Below, piece after piece: positions 21,780 through 33,309 of a DNA stretch of 64,000 nt (within the stretch, counting starts at the first letter, position 1; each line of letters opens with the position of its first letter). The translations under genes were made by a program, and so were the position numbers. The DNA is taken from the NCBI GenBank assembly GCA_029204225.1, contig MU832260.1, positions 1 through 64,000 of the forward strand, read 5' to 3'. This DNA is from Diphasiastrum complanatum. Taxonomy: Eukaryota > Streptophyta > Lycopodiopsida > Lycopodiales > Lycopodiaceae. The notes beneath the pieces are model-generated. The model worked only from the letters and a program-made list of their open reading frames with translations. It searched no databases and was not told the origin of the DNA.

Positions 21780-23040
21780 TAAGCTATGGATAAAGAGTAT
21801 TCATCTCTTATTAAGAACCAGACATGGATAATTGTCGAATTACATGCTAGCAGAAACGTAGTTGATTGCAAATGGATTTTCGAAGTCAAGTACAATACAG
21901 ATGGGAGCATCAACAAGAGAAAGGAACGACTTGTCGCCAGATGATTTTCTCAGGTATACAATGTCGATTACACTGAGACCTTCAGTCCAATAGTCAAGCA
22001 TTCTTCTATTCGACTTTTTCTATCATTTGCCACTGTAGCAAATTTGGAAATACATTAAATGGATGTACAGAAAACATATATCAATGGAGTTATCAAAGAA
22101 GACATTTACATGGTGCAACACGAAGATTATATTATCGAGGGTAAACACAATCGTGTGTGTAAACTCCATAAGGCACTTCATGGCTTGAAGCAATCTACTC
22201 GAGCATGGTTTCAAAGGATCAATACTTTCCTTATTGATCACCATGACCGATCTGGGTGAAGCTCATTTCTGCCTTGGTATACAAATCCATAGAGACAGAA
22301 AACAGAAGTTGGTCTACATTACACAACAGAGGTACATCTACAACATGTTAGTCAGATATAATTTGATTAATTGCAGTTAGCTCTCTCACCAATGGAGTCT
22401 CAAATTGTCAAAGGACCAGTGTCCCCAAACAATTCATGAGAAGCAACAGATGCGTGAGTATCCTTACCATTCTATTATAGGATCTCTTATGTATGCCATG
22501 ATCTGTACCAGACCAGACATAGCTTTTGCAGTCAGCTCTCTCAGTCAGTTTATGACAAATCCCGGTGTAGCACATTGGAAGGCTCTTATCAGAGTCATGA
22601 GCAAACTCAATTTACTCAGTGGTTACATAGATGCAAGTTGGGTAGGAGATCTAGACACTCGTAAATCCACTTCCAGATTTACATTCTTCCTCAACGATGG
22701 TCCAATTTCCTAGAACAGTCGCAAGCAATCTTCAATAGCTCTATCTTCCATTAAATCAGAGTATATCGCAGCCCCTCAAGCTACAAAGGAAGCAATTTGG
22801 TTGAGGAACTTACTCCGAAATATCGATCTGAATCAATATGCTCCGACGACATTATTTTTTGTGGTAATAGTGCCATTGCTTTATCAACCAACCCTAGATT
22901 TCAATCTAGGAGTAAGCACATTGAACTGAAGTATCATTTCGTCAGAAGCAAAGTTCTCAACGAAGAGGTCAGATTACAGTACTGTAGAATGCAAGATATG
23001 ACACAACAGATATTTTTACCAAAGCATTAAGTTTGGAAGC
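21780..23040 (+). pseudogene. Element C reverse transcriptase and RNase H
   Basis: RT begins near 21780 (WIVELHASRNVVDCKWIFEV-like), with QMDVQKTYINGVIKEDIY and LHKALHGLKQSTRAWFQR at 22059-22259. At about 22240 the sequence jumps to MTDLGEAHFCLGIQIH. The block with the YVDD active site that belongs between them is deleted. The connection region (SIIGSLMYAMICTRPDIAFA) and RNase H (GYIDASWVGDLDTRKSTS, IKSEYIAAPQATKEAIWLR) follow, with several stops. Confidence 0.82.
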
Positions 23041-23110
23041 ACACAGAAGATTCTACGTAAGAATTAAGTTTGAAGGTCAAGGCATTCAAGGATTCAGATT
23101 AAGGGGGAGT

Positions 23111-23570
23111 GTTGGATTATTCTCCTTCTTACTAATCGACTAATCGGTTTTAATTTTCATCCATTGTTTATCCAATTTTGCGGATTTTCCCATGTCTCTA
23201 CACAATCTACAGATTTACAAGTGTTATTACACAGTCTGTAGAAATACATGGAGTTTTGATAATAGGGTCGTATTTTTTGCCTGTTAGGAATTACGTATAA
23301 AAATGCAGTGTCGCCTTTTTTGCATTTTTCGCCTGTCTGGATTTGCGAGTAAATATGCAGAGTCGCATCTTTTGCATTTTTCAAAGTGCCTCAAACATTA
23401 AAAAAATGACTCTGGCAAAGTGTGGGGTACTAAATGAGATTTAAGGACACTGTCAAGTTTTTCGCAAAAAGCCAACATCGTCGCCTATGGCAGTTTTAGT
23501 TCATTTCTATAGAGTGACAATTTTAGTTCATTTATGCAGACAGAATGTTTACGGCCAATTCTCACCGCTT
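23111..23570 (+). mobile_element. 3' LTR of element C
   Basis: Starts with TG at 23111 right after a polypurine tract (AAGGGGGAG). It contains an internal duplication of about 55 bp near 23278-23385 (units with ATGCAG(T/A)GTCGC and TTTTGCATTTTTC). The 3' end is obscured by the abutting element D, so the end coordinate is approximate. Confidence 0.6.
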
Positions 23571-23599
23571 ATCAGCAATCAATTTCTAAGAAGGAACTG

Positions 23600-24790
23600 G
23601 ATGAATGCCAACGAACACCAGCCAATTAGCAATCGCATTTGACGAATTCCATTGAGGTGTGTATGATGCAGTCTTTGTATGCATAATACCTCGATCAGTA
23701 CAGAAAGTTTTGAATTCGTTTGGAATGTACTCGTCCATGATCTGTGTGAATTTGCTTCAACTTGTTGCATGTCTGCTTCTCAGCCCCATTCGTATACTCA
23801 ACAAATTTCTCGAAAGCTTCTGATTTTGTACAAATAAAGTATACTATAGCGAACTTGCTGAAGTCATCAATAAACGTTATAAAGTATTTTGCATCACCTA
23901 AAGACAATACTCCAAATGGTCCACAGATATCTGAATGTACAGTTTCCAGTACCTTGGTTGCTTTATAAACATCTTTACTGAAAGGTGTTCGAGTCATTTT
24001 GCCTTTAAGACAAGATTCGCAGGCAGTTCGAATATCTCGACTCTTGATTTCGACTCCTTCAATTCTCTGACTCTTGTTGGCTTGGTACAAGGCTTCCATG
24101 TTAATGTGATATAACCTCTTGTGCCACATAATATCTATCAATTTTTTAGTTTGATTTGCTTGTTCGACTCGAGTTCGAATGATCAAGTGATACAAATTAC
24201 CATCTCTGTTACCTTTATCAACTAGGTTATCAGAATCTTCATCGAACAATTTACAAGAGTCCCTTCTGAAGGTTACTGACATTCCTATGTCGACTATCTT
24301 TGCTACGGATAGAAGATCTTTATCGAGAGTAGGAACATAGAGAACTTCCTCCAGTTTCTTGTCACCCTAATTTGTGTCTAACCACAATACACCAGTTCCA
24401 TCAACTACATGCTTAGAACCGTCTCCAAGTATAATGAATCTTGAATAATTCGTCTTCTTATACTCAGATAAAATTTGTTTCGAGAAAACAAAATGTGACG
24501 TGGCTCTCGAATCAAGTACTACTTCTCGAATTTTCGAATTTGATGAACAACATAGATCAGCACAAACATATGCTGCTGAGTTTCATGTCGTCCTCTCTTC
24601 TGCTACTTTGGAGCATTCTGCCTTGTCTTCGACAAAATTTGAATCTGAAGGTTCGCTTTGATTCTGCTCCTTCTTGTTTTTGGGATTTTGATAACAGTCT
24701 ACTGCTGCATGACCCCGTTTATGACAATGAATACAATCAATCTTTGGATTCAACCAGCACTTGTCTTCTGTATGACCTGATCTTTTGCAT
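23600..24790 (-). pseudogene. Element D protease and integrase
   Basis: Downstream of the zinc knuckles comes VVLDSRATSHFV at the protease active site: the usual D-S/T-G reads D-S-R. Then LEEVLYVPTLDKDLLSVAKI, GNLYHL and the integrase (MWHKRLYHINMEAL, CESCLKGKMTRTPF, LETVHSDICGPFGV, KYFITFIDDFSKFAIVYF). The DNGGEY block reads HTDHGR and is followed by a frameshift. Sequence ends after SYTPQ, inside the catalytic core. Confidence 0.82.
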
Positions 24791-25531
24791 CTGTTGCAAA
24801 TCTTTCTATTGTTTTTCTAATTGTCGATCATTTGTATTGGATTCGTCTGAACAATTTCTATTCTTCTTAGATGACTCCCTCTTAGAATTAAACTTCTTTG
24901 AAGTCTGAGTAAATAGATCTTTTTCTGAATCACCATTATCGTCATAGCGTTCGTGAGCTTCTACTTCCTCTTTGGCTCCATCTATCGCCTTTTGAAGTGT
25001 CATAGACAAATCTTTTGCCAGTAAAGTTCAAGTTGTGTGGAATGACCTGGGTAGGGCTCGAAGAAAATAGCTAAGTTGTTTTTTCTTTGAGATTGCATTT
25101 TTGGTGCCGAAATTCTGCAAAGAAATAAACAGATCCTTTATCTTTCATACAAAAGTGGTCAGATCTTTGTCGTCCCATTGTAGGTAAGTCAACTGGTCTT
25201 CCAAGAACATGATTTGATTACAAGATCGAGTCTCATTCTTGGTTTGCAATTCTTCCCACAATTCTTTCGCATTCGAAGTTGATGAAAGATCTAGCATTAT
25301 GTTGTCATTCACTGAAGTCGCAATAATTGCTATAGTTTTGTCATTTTGCTCCTTCCATTCACGAAGTTCTTTGCCAAGAGTAATTGGCTTCTCTTTTGTT
25401 GGTTCTACCCATTGCCAAAGACCTTTGCCCTTCAGTATGAGTGAAGTTTTTAACTTCCTAATTAAATAATTCAAACCTTCTATATCGAAGATCGTACTGA
25501 TCTTAGATTGAATGTTGATGATCGAAGACAT
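24700..25531 (-). pseudogene. Element D gag with two zinc knuckles
   Basis: The gag N-terminus at 25531-25145 has SLILKGKGLWQWVEP, MLDLSSTSNAKELWEELQTK and MFLEDQLTYLQW (UBN2-type). After a disrupted stretch come KAIDGAKEEVEAHERYD and KKFNSKRESSKKN, then two CX2CX4HX4C zinc knuckles (CNRCKRSGHTEDKC and CIHCHKRGHAAVDC) seven residues apart. Two frame interruptions are present. Confidence 0.8.
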
Positions 25532-25585
25532 CTTCTAATCTTCCGAATAAGCTCCAGATAAGGTTTGTTGATGGATGTGAGAGGT

Positions 25586-25597
25586 GCTCTGATACCA
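25586..25597 (-). promoter_or_regulatory. Primer-binding site of element D
   Basis: TGGTATCAGAGC on the minus strand, one base after the LTR end. Confidence 0.88.
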
Positions 25598-25598
25598 C

Positions 25599-26226
25599 TG
25601 TAGGAAAAATACTAAGAATTCTCCTTTAGAGAACACAATGAAAGTTTGAATAAATCAAACTAATATCAGTGTCTTCAATCGTGTCTGAATTATGGTCTAT
25701 GTACTAATAGAGCAGTTTCTACTTTGATTGAATAAAGCATGCGGATTTAGGAGATATATGCGTGAGTGTGAGAGAGAATTTTAGATAATTAGAAACAACT
25801 GAGAAAAATCATCTGTTGAGAAACTTTGATCAATCGAATTTTTATAATGCTAATTCTGATTCATCTGTATACATCTCTTGCTGCCTTGTTGTTTCAATGA
25901 GTAAATGCACATGTATTTATAGTGTCACAAGATAGGTCTTTTGGCCTTCTTCCTCCTATAATAGTCGATCTAACCATTACGATGGTTGATATTCAAAAAA
26001 ACGTTCTGTTTCTAAACTCGAAAGGTTTTTGTTTGCGACAGTTTATTTGTCGAGACAATTTATTGTTCGAGTTTGAACAAGAATAAAAATGTTTCGTTTC
26101 GAGTTTCGAGTTTGAACAAGAATAAAATAAATGTTTCGAGTTCGAGTTTCAAGTTTCTCAGTCTTTGTCAATTATACTGTGCACTTTGTTGGTAGAACCG
26201 AGATTTGTCCGTTGAGGTGTTCTACA
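25599..26226 (-). mobile_element. 5' LTR of element D (628 bp)
   Basis: Minus strand TGTAGAACACCTC...CCTACA. Its U3 side carries short repeats built from CGAGTTTCGAGTTTGAACAA. It matches the LTRs of elements E and F. A promoter-like TATTTATA lies at about 25914-25921 on the plus listing, reading TATAAATA on the minus strand. Confidence 0.88.
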
Positions 26227-27539
26227 CTTCAACCATCTATACATTTGGTACTCCTATACAAAAAGTTGTGCATCATTGTGCTTGGTTAACCTTGCAAAGG
26301 AAGGGATATTGAAAATTCATATATGTACTCTACTTATCGACAAATTCAAGTCCCTCATTCTACGTTTCAAAGTATTTACATGTTACATTGGTCAGTGACA
26401 AGTGTTTATACATTTGCAACAAGATTGATGCTTATTATTGTCAAGATTGGGTCACTAGTTGTAAGGTTGTATCGCTATCGACGATCATCTTTAGTATATA
26501 GCTTTTGGAATTGCATTCATAAATGCTACTTGAGGACACATAAATCACATGGTTTTTCAAATTTTACAACAAACATCAATTTACGCATTTAGGTTTATTA
26601 CTATATTTTAGTGCAAAATCATCATAGATTCATTTTTAGTGAGTCGTAACTACTCATTAGTTAGGGCTACATTAGTGACTTTAGTATCTCCTGACATCAT
26701 GCACTATTGCACATTGTAAGTCCTTAGAAGTTGATATAGAAAAGGTAGTCGAAAGTGGGAATTAAGCTTATTGCTCCCAACTTGTTAATAAACCTGTTGT
26801 AGGGTCGTAGATATAGCGTAAGCTGCCCTCTGCCTGTCAAGAAGGGTTAGATCCACAAGGATAGATCTCTAACTATGATAAGTTGCTATTCTACCCAAAA
26901 ACTAACTTTAACCATAAGTAAAGGTGAAATAGAGGAAAGAGAGAGAGTTAGAGGGAGGAAGCCCATTAGCTATTGCTTTAATCTAATGGAGAAGCATTAA
27001 CAAGCTTAAATCAATGAAATAGCAAAGCATAGAAAACTAGAACGCTTCAATGAAAAAGCATTAGACACAAAGCAAAAGCTCATGAGGATGCTTGATTCCA
27101 CAAAGTGGTAGAGTTTCCTCCTCTCTATTAGCATGTAAAATGGAGTATAAGAGGTGCGATTTTATTCTTGGGGAGGCCCTTGCCCCTTTGCTTCTATTGG
27201 CAACTTCATGGAAGGAAGTATTGACATCCTAACCCTTCAAAAGAAACACATCTAAATCTAAGGTGCACAAAGAATCACACTCCACCTACCACCATTTTGA
27301 CTTTGACTAGTGCTTAGGACTTAACAAAACTTAATCAACTTAGACTTTGGGCCTTTTTACATTATTTTGTTTACATGGCCCAAATCGAGTTTATTCCATA
27401 AAACAACAATTTACATGTGCTCATTGGGCTATCAGCTTACGCAGCAGGATGCCATGACCCTCGCACCTATTTTTCTATTTATTGGCTAAATTTTATTTAT
27501 TTACAAGAAATACCGTTAACAGGGCTCCTGACTTGAAGT
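26227..27539. other. Intergenic DNA, nothing recognised
   Basis: AT-rich, no supported gene. An 89-codon frame at 26323-26592 has no recognisable feature. The 26800-27500 part is mixed in composition and may be an old LTR, but no partner copy was found. Confidence 0.4.
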
Positions 27540-30080
27540 AGTGTCGGTCCCTCGGCACTATGGCGCTAGTATGGGCCCCGTGTTTCTCGATGGTGCCTTA
27601 TTAGATATGTTGTGACCTCCTCCATATACTCAACATGCTCGAGGCTCTGCTCATTTTTCGGTGGAAAAAAGACCTTATAGATGCCCTCCAACCTAAATTG
27701 GACTATCCATGTTTGAAATTTGTTTTGGCCTAGCATAGCTGCTCTATAATACACTCTGGCCACTGAGATTTGGTCTTCGAGCTTGTCAGATGCCATGGCT
27801 TTATTTGGATCAAAGAATAGTGATGGCAAAAAATTCTCCCATTTAGTGGGGACCCACAACAAAAATTCCAAATCATGGGCGAATTCAGAAGCTGCGCGAA
27901 CTTTGGGATCCGTGCACTTGATATATTGTTTGAAAAACTAGACTAGAGCCCTTTTGGCGTCTACGTTCGTGGCTCAAACGTGCTTTAAATAGATCTTTGG
28001 CCAGTTGAGCATCCTAATGGTAATCCGGTCCAAAGTTGTCCCGCACTGCACCCATTTATGTCTGCGTGGAATGGGGATGAAGTGGGGATTGATCCGCAAC
28101 TACCTTGGACTAGACATGTACGTCCTGATGGTCAACGAAGTTTTCTCAAAGATGTGTTGTCGCCATGCAGGTTGTGGTGCCAAAGCTGGAAGGCACACAA
28201 TCTCGTTTTCTTTTATTTCCTTGGCAGTAAATGTGATCTGCCACCCGCCGCGTGAGGACTCATGGGGATGCTGCTTGAGGAATTCATCTACCTCTTCCTC
28301 CACACTCTTGGGTTTTTGAAATGCTCGGTTGGCCAATATTGAGCGAGAGCCTTGGGAGGTTGATGCTCGTTGCTCCTCCACCGATCTTATTTGAATCTGC
28401 TTTGGCCATAGCCCTTGGTATTTTCCTTGATGTACTCCTTGGTCTGTCGGCCCCGCTGCATCTGATCCTTGATCTTGGCTAATATCTGCCTGTGCAACTT
28501 CAAGTGTGGGTGGTGGTGGACTTACCACGAGGGTCGGTGGCGGTTGTTAGGTCATGCGCTACTACTAGTCCTTGAGAGTTGCCTTGGCTTGTGAGAGTTC
28601 GTGATGGGCCTGAAGGCAATACCCATCAAAGGCTGCTTGGTAGCTTGCTAGTGTCTACCGGAATAGTTGCACCTGCTGGGTCATGAAGTTTGCCTCAAGC
28701 TGGGTGAGCGGTCTGTTTGTGGGCATAGGCTAGGCCGAGCCACTCCGTTTTCTCTATGTGGAGGGCTTGTACCTTCTCTCTGAGGTGTTGATTTTCAATG
28801 TCGACCACTAATAACTGGGCCTGCAAGCTGTGGTTGGTGCGGTTTGTTGGTCTTTGTGAACTTTTGTAGCCACGTCAGTCACAAACTTGTAGAGGGCCTT
28901 AATATAGTCTTGAAGGCTGGCCTTTGCTTCAAGACCTGGACTTTTTTGGCCCGCTCATGTTGTTGCGCTATCTACAGGTCATGTTGGGGCCGTGAGAGCT
29001 CTGTGCGCAACTTGGTGTTGCTAGTTGCGAGTTTCCCATCGATGCTGATTGGGCCTTGCTGAGATATGGCTCGTGGTGCTGAGTCGTTGTCGTCATCTTC
29101 TATCAAAAATTTTGGAGCTACAAAATCTTCAGGTGCAGTGGGGTTAGCACGTAGAGGTGAGGCGATAAACTCCGTTTGTTGGAATGCATCATCGTCCAAC
29201 GGTTTATCGGATTCTACATTCTGGAGGGATGAATCAAAAGGGGGAGTGGACGGAAGGACAGAGGTGTGAAGAGTAGGAGAGATTGTCTACTCAAAAGAGG
29301 CTACGATGTTGGGCATGATAAACTGCAAGGTGGTGTCGATGATGGAGGGAGAGGTGAGGGGTGACAAGTTGATGATGACAAAAAAGATAAGGTTCCCAGG
29401 AAGCAACTGAGTGAGTCTTGGGATTTATGGAGGTGGGAGGAGTGGAGACAGAAAAGAGTCGAAAGAGGAGGGGAGAATGGATGAGGCAACGATGATGGAG
29501 GGAGTGGCAAGGACAGCGGTAGAGGAAGGGAAAATTGGTGAAATAGATGTAGTAGGAGGTGGGGAAGGTGTGGAGGAACTGGTAGGAGTGGTGGTAGTTG
29601 CAGTACGACGACAAGTGCTACTAGATGGGGGATCGGTGGTGGAAGAGATGGCACCGCCCATACGCTTGCTAGATGGTGAGTCAGAAGGAAGGGTAGGGGG
29701 TCGACGGTTGTTGGTGGATGGTATGGTTGTGGTAAACACTAGGGAGCGATGGAATCCCCGAACCTTCTGTTCGAGGAGGGTGACAACAAGGGTGGACAAT
29801 AGCGGCCTAGTGGCAAATTTTTGGCATGCATTGGGCTTGATGGCCCTCTTCAGCTCAGAAATGATAAAGTCGTGCCAATCATAGGGCACAACCTTATTGA
29901 CTGGGAAGTCCTAGTGGGAATCAAGTTTATGGAGGAGGAGGGAATGGATGCGATCCTTTCGCAAACTTCCAATGGCTAAAAAGTTGTTGAGGAGGTGTGC
30001 AACAACTTGAAGGACTGGATCAGTGATGGCCTCGATCAGAGCAAGCATGCTGACAGTCTAGAAACATTTGCCCCTTCACA
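27540..30080 (-). pseudogene. Degenerate long reading region, unknown
   Basis: A relatively GC-rich block that reads as protein on the minus strand in several linked frames from about 30070 to 27566. Near the start: ALIEAITDPVLQVVAHLLNN and, after a stop, VPYDWHDFIISELKRAIKPN. A Ser/Pro/Thr-rich stretch follows (29760-29300), then FVAPKFLIEDDDNDSAPRAI and a heptad-like stretch near 28900-28790 (LQDYIKALYKFVTDVATKVH). Next are a Gln-rich part (28528-28100) and WENFLPSLFFDPNKAMASDK at 27871-27566. Frameshifts and stops separate the parts. It resembles an ORF of a large plant transposon more than a host enzyme, but I do not recognise the family. No LTR, primer-binding site or RT was found beside it. 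Confidence 0.4.
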
Positions 30081-30637
30081 TAAATGAGTTATAGTTTCAG
30101 TTCTCATGCTTGTTTCACCTTCGGTTCTCATGTCTTCGACATTTTCTTGAGTTGTGAAGTTAGCTTCTTGTCTATAATTGTGTTGTGCACCATTTCTATT
30201 GATTGGAGTGGTCTCACAAAGAGGATAGTACAAATGTATCAAAATCTTGCATTGTATCATCTTCTGCTTCAAAAGAATGATTGCCTTCTTGATTTGGAAT
30301 GTCGATTCGTTGGCTCGTCTATCGTCAACGAAGATACTCCAATGATGCTTGTCGCATTTTTCGAATTGTTTCCCTATGTCGTTTCGAAAATGCAGCTAGT
30401 CCAGGCCCTCCAAAATCCTCTTCGTCTCCATAATACTATAAACGTTGAAAACATCATGCAATATATAATACATGTTAAAACAAAACAAAAACAACATGGA
30501 TGATGATAAGATAGAAGTAATATGGTCAAAACAATACTTCATTACCAAACATCATAAAATAGGTTCATCAACGAGAGTGTAAGTGATAGAAGTGCATCTT
30601 AAAAGACATATCATACAGCAAAAAATACACCATTTAT
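30081..30637. other. Spacer with a weak reading frame
   Basis: Both strands stay open for part of this stretch (plus 30084-30503; minus 30272-30036, which includes NVEDMRTEGETSMRTET). The minus frame may be the upstream end of the unknown region at 27540-30080. No motif identifies it. Confidence 0.25.
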
Positions 30638-32649
30638 TTACAAAATAGAGTTTATTACATTTTGTATAATAGATGACAATGGACGATTATAGTCATAGCT
30701 AATAAATAATTCATCTCCAGCTTGCAATGATTTACAAGCACAAACCATCACATAAGTACCTTTAACGAATCTAGTAAAACAATCTTCCATGCCATTGTTA
30801 CACTCTTCAAAAATACAATTTGTTAAACTAGGAAAACCATAAGAACTATTAATATATGTTTGCTATATTTCCGAATTCGCATGGCATTCCATCAATGTAT
30901 GTATACTTTCCACGTCCCACCAACCCGCCCTGCTCTTTCTCTCTTATGGAGCATGCATTTGAATGTAAACCATATATTTGCATCCTCCAATAATGTCTGC
31001 ATAAAGCATGCCAATCACCCCAATTGTACTCCGGGCCTCCATACACCATGAGTTTGACATGATTACCTGGAGGCACATCCACATGAGTGTAGATATAATA
31101 CAAGCTTAGGCCGGCTTCTGAAAAGCGTATGCTAGGCAAGAGCTGATAGGTTTGATTCCAGTATTGAAATGTATCACCTACAGTAGGGAAAGCAACGGAC
31201 TCTTGCTAACATCCATACAGTACACGATTGAAAGATTTTTGGATGGTGAGGTGTGGTGGGACAATACCCATGGTGTCGGGTATTTGGTCCAAAATAGTGG
31301 CACTCACAACACGAATACACAAAGTTTTAATCTTTTTATTTAGTGCCCTGATTTGTCTCCGATGACGTTTTCTATCCACAAGAAGGTGGTCCATAGTATT
31401 AATAGAAGAAGATTTGGAGGGGCTCTCAATGGGTGACTACATCACATTTTCAAATAACCCCAAAGGAGAATCTTCAACAACATCAACATCATTTACTGTG
31501 GCCGGACCTATCCTCATCCAATGCTGATGATGATCCAAAATCTAGACAAAGTCCCATTCTTTTTAGCCATCCACTAGGTGATTTTGAAGGTGTGGATGGA
31601 TAGGTCAACAGTTCTTGCATGCCACTTGGTAATATAGGCCAATTGACATGAATCACCTATGGTTGTAGTTTGTTGGATGTAACATCAAGCACAATATTTT
31701 GATCAAAATCATGTGCACTTACCTACAAGTACAAACAACAAACAACAATCTTTTTTCAATAAGATAAATTACTATAAAACTTGCTAAACAAGAATGAATA
31801 TTTCAAGATAACAATTTTTGTGAATGTTTGTAACAAACTAGTGGATTGAGCAAACTACGTACCATGGCATGATCTTCAATCCCTTGAGCATTTATTGGGT
31901 TTGAAGGACCCGCAAGCACTTGATTAGGTTTTGGTGGAGGCCTCCTCCACATGTGATCTTTGACTATGTGTCTTTTGTGATATTTAAATCCTTTGTAATC
32001 GACACAATTACAACGGATCTTTTCACCCCATGAATCCGGCTACATAAATCAAAAGAAAAAATGTCATTAGTGTCATATATTTGAGCACTCAAAAATGGCT
32101 TGCAATTAGAAATGAGCAAGTATCTTGAAATTCAAAAGATTTTGTGTTATGGAAATATAAAAAAATTAGAACTGCTTATAATGCAAACAATTAAAAGATA
32201 CAAACAATCATGATGAACAATATTTTATCGTACTTGTCCAAAAAGATGTGGATATCGTCTTTGTGTCTCGTAAGGAACAACTGGAAACCTATTAGGTGGT
32301 CTGGATATATCACTACCTCAAGTGCTAGACAAAACTCCACCTGCATGTATTCTTTTAAATACTAACATCATTGCTCTATATCTATTTTGACTAGTGACAT
32401 AAATTTACATTGCAAGAGAATTGCAAGAGGGCCACAAACACATTATATAGAGATACTAGATATACTAACTAGAACTACATTATATGAAGGAACAAGCGTC
32501 GAATGATCATGAGTACTAGGTTGTGGCATTGTTGATGAGGTAGTGGTTGGCTCACAAGAAGTAGCAACATTTGACGTTCTCCCAGTGCTTTGTGATCCAC
32601 GTCCACGTCCACGGATAGGGGCATTTCTGAAATCTCTCCGAAGAAGATA
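30638..32649 (-). pseudogene. Spliced gene remnant ending in a SET-like domain
   Basis: Four minus-strand exons join in consistent phases: 32649-32466, 32316-32234, 32039-31863 and 31722-30638, with GT..AG introns. Exon 2 starts YLLRRDF and has Arg-Gly repeats (PIRGRGRGSQ). The next exons read RPPNRFPVVPYETQRRYPHL and then PDSWGEKIRCNCVDYKGFKY. The last exon carries a basic stretch (RKRHRRQIRALNKKIK) and then SET-like blocks in order: RFSEAGLSLYY, PPGNHVKLMVYGG, YTYIDGMPCEFGNIA, YINSSYG...TNC and AGDELFISYDY. These match the SET-N GxG, EYxGE, GN.ARFINHSC and GEEL..DY motifs, but NHSC reads NSSY. SET domains methylate protein lysines; this copy probably does not. Exon 5 has at least three stops and two frameshifts. 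A possible first exon (MDVEMVSSDDRPHQ, 32860-32785) has a donor of the wrong phase. Confidence 0.62.
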
Positions 32650-33309
32650 CTGTATAAAAACCATTCATAAAAATTAGGAATATCAACATCAATTTTTCTC
32701 TTTAAAACATTGAGGATAGATATCAAAAATGAAAAAATGGTCTACTAGAAACTAAAAATAAAGTGAATTTAATTACCCACTAACCTTTCTTGCGATCTAG
32801 GGGAGGTGCCTCTGGTGGCTGATGTGGTCGATCATCTGACGAAACCATTTCTACATCCATAGCAAAAATACATTATTAACCATAAAAACCATGACCACTA
32901 ACAAACAATGTCAAGCAACAACCACAAAATTTATAAGTTGCAAGAAGTAAATTTAACAAAAACATGTTTGTATAAGTAGAAAATTCATAGCATAGTTGAT
33001 TTTGGTAGTGAAAGACAAAGTATTTCGACGAAAAATATGCACTCCCAAAATGTAGACATAAATTCTCAAGCAATGGTATCAAGGGATTATATATTTTTCA
33101 ACAACAAGGACTTTAAGAACAAAATGCTAAAGATAAAACAAAGCTAAAACATGGATCACTAGAAGCACAAGCGCGTTGCACACCCTTTGAGGACTCGCTA
33201 CATAGTGTACATAAAACATCATCTACCCTATAATCTAAGTAGCAAGCTAGCATTGAGCAAATGAGTGTCGACCTCATCAGGAGTACGGTCTTCTATACAG
33301 TTGATGGGC
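32650..33309. other. AT-rich DNA upstream of the SET-like gene
   Basis: Holds the possible first exon at 32785-32860 on the minus strand (ATG at 32860, donor GTTAGT). Otherwise AT-rich with no recognised feature. Confidence 0.35.

Larger units (their letters stand above)
18800..23570 (+). mobile_element. Copia element C (plus strand, degenerate)
   Basis: Order on the plus strand: LTR-like sequence to about 19027, two primer-binding sites, gag, protease, integrase, RT, RNase H, a polypurine tract (AAGGGGGAG) and a 3' LTR starting TGTTGGATTATTC at 23111. Every coding part carries stops and frameshifts, and the RT active site is deleted. The 5' LTR cannot be aligned by eye to the 3' LTR, so the left boundary is uncertain. 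Confidence 0.8.
23600..26226 (-). mobile_element. Copia element D, 5' half (minus strand)
   Basis: On the minus strand: a 5' LTR (26226 down to 25599), primer-binding site, gag with two zinc knuckles, protease and integrase. It is truncated in the integrase core at about 23640, next to element C. The same LTR family recurs at 44670-45045 (plus) and 59303-60228 (minus), where 3' halves are preserved. Confidence 0.85.

Noticed and set aside
29291-29884. Ser/Pro/His/Leu-rich frames in five registers
   Set aside because: Low-complexity composition keeps several frames open. Only the minus frame at 29889-29425 joins up with flanking protein-like sequence.
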